Positions 58,762 to 64,000 of a stretch of 64,000 bases of DNA are shown here, piece by piece. The stretch lies in contig UWYS01000010.1 of assembly GCA_900291925.1 (NCBI GenBank), forward strand, positions 124,001-188,000, in the 5' to 3' direction. The notes beneath the pieces were generated by a model that had not been told where the DNA came from, searched no databases, and saw only the letters and a program-made list of their open reading frames with translations. Each line of letters begins with the position of its first letter. Within the stretch, counting starts at the first letter, position 1. The translations under genes and the position numbers were made by a program. This DNA comes from Thecaphora thlaspeos. Taxonomy: Eukaryota; Basidiomycota; Ustilaginomycetes; Urocystidales; Glomosporiaceae.

Positions 58762-59355
58762 GCTGTCGGCCCTGGTCGGAGTCGTGGTCGCTGTCGTCGA
58801 GGGTGGAGACTGACTTTCCTTGCCCTGGTTCCTCGGCTGCTGCCGTGCGCAAGGACGCTGCGAAGGCGACCTTTAGAAGGGGGAGGTCGGGAGCTCGCAG
58901 CGAGGAGCGTCGATGATGACGTGCTGCTGCGGAACGCGCGAGCGAGTGATAGGGGTGCGGGGATGAGGGTGAGGGTGAGGGTGTAGGTGAGGGTGAGTTA
59001 AAGACGAGAGCGCAGTGTGTGTCGTCTGGCCCATCGGCCTCTCCCGCTCAACACACGAGCGGCGCGGCTCGGCGGGTGCGCCGCCACTTCTCAATTTTTT
59101 TTTCGCGCCGCTCCGCCCACGAAAAAATAAAAGAAGAGAAAAAGTTTCAATGCATGGGACACACACGCCGGCTCCGAAGGCATCGCCGCACCTCCACACA
59201 GCGCCCCTCGACCTCACTCTTTACTCTCCCTCTCCCTCTCAATCACAGCATCGTCTGCCTTGGAAGAAGAAACAGCAAGATCTTGACTTGTTGCACCTCG
59301 ACTGATCGCTCAAGCACCAGCTAGCTCAGTCTACATGCTTTTCTGGCTCTGCAGC
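58762..59355. promoter_or_regulatory. RPA135 promoter region / glutathione reductase 3' flank
   Basis: 594 nt upstream of the polymerase gene. A GAGGGTGAGGGTGAGGGTG stretch with two further GGGTGA/GGTGA units (58964-58998) is the clearest feature. A T9 run at about 59094-59102 and an AAAAAATAAAAGAAGAG stretch follow. The far right end is the 3' end of the reductase gene. Confidence 0.5.
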
Positions 59356-60924
59356 TCAGGGCTTCTTGCCGTCAAAGATCATGCTGGTCAGCTCCTCGCC
59401 GGCGACGGGGTGGATGTTGCACGTCTCGATAAAGTCGCGCGCAGTTGCTGGAGAGGGAATTCAAACAAACGAAGCGAGATGTCAAGGAAAGGGTCAGCTG
59501 CGGACGTCCGCTCCTCTCCGTCTTGCTGCATGTCCAACAGCGGCTTTCGGTCCGCTCCACTCACCTCCTATTTTGACCGCGACGGCGAAGCCCTGAAGCA
59601 TCTCGTCGACACCCAGCCCGACGATGTGCAGCCCGACCACCTTGTCGCCCGGCCCGACAATCAGCTTGTAGGCCGACGGCGCCTTGTGCTCGAGCATTCC
59701 GTAGTACATGGCGACAAACTTGGTCTGGTGCACCTTAACCTTATCCTCACCAAACTTCTTCTTGGCCTCGTCCTCGCTCAGTCCGACGGTGCCCGAGGGA
59801 GGGTGCGAGAAGATGACGGTCGGGATGTTTTCGTAGTCCATGTGATCGTCCTTGAGGTCGGCGTGACCGTACAGCCTGTTGGACAGCTTGCGTCCGGCCG
59901 CGATTGCGACGGGTGTCAGCAGAGCCTTACCCTGGACGTCGCCGATCGAAAAGATGCTGGGGATGTTGGTCACCTGGTACTTGTCGACGACAATGTTGCC
60001 GCCCTCGTCCGTCCTGACTCCGACATCCTCGAGACCGAGATTGTCGGTGTTGGGGCGACGGCCGATGGCCCACAGCAGGCAGTCGGCCTCGATCGTCTCA
60101 CCCTTGTCCGTCTCGATCTGGAGCGGCTTGCCGTTGCCGCCGGTGACCTTGGTGATGTTGGTCGACTTGTGCACCTGCAGTCCGGTCTTGTCCATGTACT
60201 CGGCGATGGTGTCATGGAGGATGGGGTCAAAGGGACGCAGGAATTTGTCGTGGCGAATCAGCAGATGCGTCTCGCTGCCGAGTGTGTGGAAGACGCCGGC
60301 GAGCTCGATGGCAATGTAGCCCGCGCCCACGACGACGACGCGCTTCGGCTGCTCGCGCAGCGCAAAGAAGCCGTCCGAGTTGATTCCGAGGCTGGCGCCG
60401 GGGATCTTGTCGTCACTCGGGATCACGGGCCTGCCGCCAGTCGCGATGACGATCGCGTCGCCACTGATGCGGTGGGTACCGGCGTTCATCTGGCCGTCCT
60501 CGCCGCGCAGCGTCACCTCGACCTTGTTCTTGCCAACGAGCTTGCCGTGGCCGCTGATGTACTCGACGCCGTCCTTGTCGAGGTTGCGGTCGTAGATACC
60601 GTTGAGGCGGCGGACGTAGGCGTCGCGCTTCTCGGAAAAGTAGTTCCAGGCGAACTTGGGGATCTCGGTCTTGTTGACGACGTCGCCGAAGCCGTACTCG
60701 GGCGCCTCGCGCAGCTTCTCGGCGATGTCGGCGGCGTGCCACATCAGCTTCTTGGGGACGCAGCCGACGTTGACGCAGGTGCCACCGAGGCGGCCGTCCT
60801 CCTCGATCATGCAGACCTTTTTGCCATAGTAGGCAGCACGACGGCTGACGCCCATGGCGCCCGAGCCGCCGCCGATGACAATCATGTCATAGTGCTCCGA
60901 GGTGGGCTTGGGGACGGGCGGCAT
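59356..60924 (-). CDS. GLR1: Glutathione reductase
   Basis: Two exons, 60924-59565 and 59447-59356, give 483 residues from the first in-frame ATG, the same length as the yeast enzyme. FAD-binding MIVIGGGSGAMG is followed by the redox-active disulfide GGTCVNVGCVPKK. Then come the NADPH-binding VVVVGAGYIAIELAG with the downstream LIRHDKFLR (Arg pair for NADP), SIGDVQGKALLTPVAI, and the dimer interface. The intron junction KIG|ATARDFIETC restores the final segment with the catalytic His-Glu pair in NIHPVAGEE. It reduces glutathione disulfide with NADPH. The frame extends upstream without an ATG; see the next entry. The stop lies at 59356-59358. Confidence 0.95.
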
Positions 60925-61218
60925 CTTGTTAATGGCAGAGGTGGCGATGGTGCGGGGAGCGAAAGAGGCGGAGAGGTGGTCGGCGGCCTGTCCGATACGG
61001 GTGGCGGCAGAGGCGCGGGAGGCGGGGAGGATTGTCGAAGAGGAGGAAGACAGCTTGGCGTCGATGCGCTTTGCCGTGAGGGAGGATGAGAAGGTCCTGA
61101 CTGCGGCGGTATTGTTCGGAGAAGCGGTGAGGCTGGCTCTGTATGCTCGCAAGGCTTGCGGCAGAAGGGGACGGATCGAGATGATGGACGCCAGGATGGG
61201 CAACTTTGAGAGAAGCAA
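60925..61218 (-). other. AUG-less in-frame leader of glutathione reductase
   Basis: From the reductase ATG the frame stays open upstream to a TAA just beyond 61218 with no ATG. The translation is Ser/Ala/Arg/Leu-rich and free of acidic clusters (ISIRPLLPQALRAYRASL, AVRTFSSSL, APRTIATSAI), that is, presequence-like. No ATG occurs on this strand between 60924 and about 61500, so translation from TTG 61218 or another near-cognate codon, or a distant first exon, would be required. Confidence 0.55.
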
Positions 61219-61641
61219 GGAGCCGTCAAGTGGTGGTGCTGATTATGCTGGTGCGGAGGAGAGCAAGAGGGACAGGGAGGGGAAGGCCTGTGTGACGCGA
61301 TGGTGGAGGCAGAGCAGAGGGCGTGCGTGGCCCGTGCCGCTTCTGCTCTAATATCCGCGCCGGCGATCAGCGTTACGTCAATAATATGTCCGAAAACACA
61401 GGTCTGCCGGCTCCGATCTGTTGATTTTCGAGATGGTCTGGCACTCTCTCCCTAGCAGTGACCGTATCCAGGTGTGCAGCTACTATCGTACCACTCTGTC
61501 TAGAGAGTATCAGGTGAAACATTGACCACCAACCAGGCCCTCTGGCCTTGTTCAGGCCCCGTCATCGCGCAACAGCGAGAACGCTCTTGTTTTCCAATTT
61601 ACATAGAGACAGCATCAAGCTACGAGAAAGCTGCACACGCT
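61219..61641. other. Glutathione reductase 5' flank / SRP68 3' flank
   Basis: 423 nt; no gene seen. The reductase promoter is expected in the left half and the SRP68 3' end in the right half. Confidence 0.5.
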
Positions 61642-64000
61642 TCAGCCGCGCCCAAACCAGCCACCGAGCCAGCCCTTCTTCTTGCTGGCCGCCTCTTCGG
61701 CCAGCCTGGCCTCCTCCTCGGCCAAAGCGTTACCCGGGTCGTAGGCAATCGAAACGTCGCCGATCTCTTCCTCGCTCAGCTCCTCCTCGCCCTTGTCTTC
61801 AGGCTCCACCACGGCAACCGGAGCAGCAGCCTCAGGCTGCTTGGCCCTGGCTTCCGCGGCGCGGGCAGGGGCAGCAGCCGCCTCGTGCCCCTTCTTGGTG
61901 GGAGCAGCGGACGCCATCTTCGTCGCTGGCGCGACGAAGATGCTGCCACGCCTCTTGTCGCTCTGCTGCTGCTGCTCGCGCTCGCGCTCGCACTCCTCGA
62001 CGACGTCGCGGGGGACCTTCTTGGCCTCCTCGAGGTCGACCGGATCAAAGTCGACATACTTGCGTGCCGTCTCGAGCAGCGACTGACCCGCCTTGGTGCT
62101 GGCCATCTGGCCCTGCTTCTTCCCCTTCTGCGCTGTCGCGGCCTTGCCGGTGCCGGATCGGCCGGCGAGGTAGATCTCTTTCTGGATCTGTCGCTTGAGC
62201 GCCTCGAGCACCCTGTCCGACTCATCGAACGCGCTCTTGCCGTCGTGCAGCTCGAGAAGGACGGGCGGGAAATCGCGGTCCTCGTCCTCGACGTCGTCGG
62301 CCAGATCGGCCGCCTGCCGCGCCTGTCTAACGTAAAGCTGGGCGCGCGTAAGCAGCAGCAGCGCCTGCGGCTTGGCGTTGGATAGCGAAAAGGCGCGCGC
62401 GAGGTGGCGCAGCAGCTCGCTTCGGTACCATGCCGCCTTGGCCTCGACCAGGCTCGAGATGTCCGGCTCCGACTCAACCAGCGCGATTGACGCCATCGCA
62501 GTCAGGCTGATCTCGGCGCCGTCGAGCAGTTTGGCCAGCGAGGGAACGGCGCGCGCACGCCTCCGGCTCGCCCGTCCGGTGGCGACCGCTCGAGCGCGCG
62601 ACACTCGCGCAGCCGCCTGGCGCGAGCGGAAGGCGCGCATGCCGCTGCGGGCCGGCCGGCGCGTGTGAGCACGGGGTGTGCTCCGCTTGGCCTTGGCGCG
62701 GGCGCCCGGCTGGTTCTTCTTCGGGGGCTTGGCGGCCTTGTCGGCGGCCGCCTTGTCCTTGCCCTTGGCGTTGCGCGAGCGGCCGCTTGAGCGCGGTCCC
62801 CTCTTGGCCGAGGTCGACGACGACAGGCGCGACTCGACGTTGGTCCAGGCGCGCTTCTCTCGCCTCTCCGACTTGCGCTCGACGTCGGCCACCAACCTAG
62901 CGTTGCGGACGATCCGGAGGGCGAGAAGGCGGTAGAAGACGTAGTCGTGGGCGGTCTGTAGATCCTTGCTGACCGTCTCGTAGCGCGAGCTGTGGCTCTT
63001 CGAGAGCGCCTCGGTGTTGTCCTCGACCAGCCTTCGTGCCACTTCCTCGGCGTCGGTGAGGGCCGAGAGGGCACGGTCGAAGGGGTCGAGCTCGGTGCGT
63101 CCGCCTCCGATCTTGGAGGTGGCCTGTGACGACGAAGTCGACGGCCCGGGAGCCCCGCCGGCCGCCTCCCTCTTTTTGGCCTTGCGCTGGGCATGCGAGA
63201 GGCGGGCCCGCTTGCCGTTGGCCTTGGCCTCGGTGGCCCGCTTGGTGTCGGCGGCCGCCTTGCTCTTGTCTTGTAGCGAGCCGCTGCGAATGGCGTCGCG
63301 CAACGCCGACTCCTCGGCCTGGGCGCGGATGATGGCGTCGAGCAGCTCAGGGTTGCGCACGGGGATCTGGCGGCCGCGCCAGGTGAGCGAGAGCGGCTCA
63401 CGCTTGGCGGCGCCGGCGGCACTCGCCTTGCCGCCCTCGGCCGTGAGCTCGGCGAGAAGTGCATCGTAGCCTGGCTGGACGCGGTTGCAGACTTCGGCGG
63501 TAGCGACATTGCGGGCGACGGCGTCCATGTTCTGCTCTGTCTCTCCAAGCTGGTAGGCGCAGTAGCGCATCTGTGCCTCTCCTGCGTCGACGAAGCTGTT
63601 GGCGAGCGCCTCGTTGCGGCTCGACCTGCTGTTGTCGGCGATGGCATTGAGCAGGAGGCGGGCAACGGCAAGCGTCTCGAGGGCCCTTTCCCACTGGCCG
63701 TGGTCAAAGGCCAAGATTCCCTTGAGCGTGACCGAGTAGGCGGCGGCCTCGGAGCGAGCGTAGACGTCAAAGCGGGTGTTCAGGGCGTTCAGAAGGTCGT
63801 TCAGCGAGGCCGACCATTTGACGGCGCGGCGGAGGCGCGAGAGGCCGCGCTTGCGGAGGGTGGGATCATTGTCACCGCCGTCGAAGGCCTGGGTGCGGAG
63901 GTCCTGGGAGTAGGCCCAGGCGCGCTCTGCCTCGAAGAGGAGGAGCTGGGCAGGCCTCTGATCGCGGACCGCGTCGACAGCAAGTGTCTTTTCCGTGAAG
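61642..64000 (-). CDS. SRP68: Signal recognition particle subunit SRP68, N-terminus cut by window edge
   Basis: The frame is open from the window edge (first full codon at 63999) to the stop at 61642, 785 residues, with no intron. It opens TEKTLAVDAV...LLLFEAERAWAYSQDL, then KRGLSRLRRAVKWSASL, the RNA-binding segment of SRP68. The tetratricopeptide-like helices follow (AYSVTLKGILAFDHGQWERAL; HDYVFYRLLALRIVRNARL). The C-terminal SRP72-binding part ends with an acidic block (EDKGEEELSEEEIGD) and KKGWLGGWFGRG. An Arg/Ala-rich stretch (about 62560-62800; RSRQAAARVSRARAVATG) is far more basic than I expect for this position and may be a lineage insertion. SRP68/72 binds SRP RNA and supports co-translational targeting to the ER. 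Confidence 0.92.
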   Translation of the reverse strand, partial: FTEKTLAVDAVRDQRPAQLLLFEAERAWAYSQDLRTQAFDGGDNDPTLRKRGLSRLRRAVKWSASLNDLLNALNTRFDVYARSEAAAYSVTLKGILAFDHGQWERALETLAVARLLLNAIADNSRSSRNEALANSFVDAGEAQMRYCAYQLGETEQNMDAVARNVATAEVCNRVQPGYDALLAELTAEGGKASAAGAAKREPLSLTWRGRQIPVRNPELLDAIIRAQAEESALRDAIRSGSLQDKSKAAADTKRATEAKANGKRARLSHAQRKAKKREAAGGAPGPSTSSSQATSKIGGGRTELDPFDRALSALTDAEEVARRLVEDNTEALSKSHSSRYETVSKDLQTAHDYVFYRLLALRIVRNARLVADVERKSERREKRAWTNVESRLSSSTSAKRGPRSSGRSRNAKGKDKAAADKAAKPPKKNQPGARAKAKRSTPRAHTRRPARSGMRAFRSRQAAARVSRARAVATGRASRRRARAVPSLAKLLDGAEISLTAMASIALVESEPDISSLVEAKAAWYRSELLRHLARAFSLSNAKPQALLLLTRAQLYVRQARQAADLADDVEDEDRDFPPVLLELHDGKSAFDESDRVLEALKRQIQKEIYLAGRSGTGKAATAQKGKKQGQMASTKAGQSLLETARKYVDFDPVDLEEAKKVPRDVVEECEREREQQQQSDKRRGSIFVAPATKMASAAPTKKGHEAAAAPARAAEARAKQPEAAAPVAVVEPEDKGEEELSEEEIGDVSIAYDPGNALAEEEARLAEEAASKKKGWLGGWFGRG

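Noticed and set aside
59335..61089. Plus-strand 584-codon frame opposite glutathione reductase
   Set aside because: Antisense shadow rich in Val/Leu/Asp/Gly; the opposite strand encodes a complete conserved flavoenzyme.

Overview
This window is fungal nuclear DNA. It is GC-rich, and its genes carry few, short introns (mostly 60-140 nt) with GTGAGT or GTAAGT donors and CAG acceptors. The proteins hold long Ser/Ala/Pro-rich disordered stretches. Gene content and protein architecture (an 1881-residue NTE1, a very large 5-phosphatase, a basidiomycete-style ArsB/SLC13 transporter) suggest a basidiomycete, probably Ustilaginomycotina. The phylum is an inference; the eukaryotic, fungal nature is clear. 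I see no mobile element, CRISPR array, rRNA or recognisable tRNA.

Layout, left to right: SAC3 mRNA-export scaffold (+); PRP43 helicase (-); mitochondrial 3-hydroxyacyl-CoA dehydrogenase (+); a small basic/acidic unknown (-); NTE1 lysophospholipase (+); ALG5 glucosyltransferase (-, four exons); bleomycin hydrolase (-); 3-phosphoglycerate dehydrogenase (-); ZIP zinc transporter (-); eIF3 subunit l (-); inositol 5-phosphatase of 2084 residues (-); UTP18 (+); ArsB/SLC13-type transporter (-); Cys-rich type II membrane protein (-); MRM2 rRNA methyltransferase (+); polytopic membrane protein with an acidic tail (+); a SWIM-finger ATP-dependent DNA ligase (+, six exons); 5-hydroxyisourate hydrolase (-, three mini-exons); Pol I subunit RPA135 (-); glutathione reductase (-); SRP68 (-, N-terminus cut by the right edge).

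Most genes are unrelated housekeeping functions. A loose theme is ribosome production and protein targeting: PRP43, UTP18, RPA135, MRM2, eIF3l and SRP68. There is no operon logic; pairs are convergent (SAC3/PRP43, NTE1/ALG5, UTP18/transporter, ligase/HIU hydrolase) or divergent (PRP43/HADH, 5-phosphatase/UTP18, Cys-rich/MRM2).

Gene models were built by joining open frames at GT-AG sites that restore family-conserved sequence; exon coordinates are in each entry. The points most worth follow-up are the extra DNA ligase with a SWIM zinc finger and its long, open-frame intron; the 5-phosphatase whose catalytic domain is scattered over about 1700 residues; a glutathione reductase with an AUG-less mitochondrial-type leader; a transporter with no visible start codon; and an unrecognised Cys-rich membrane protein.
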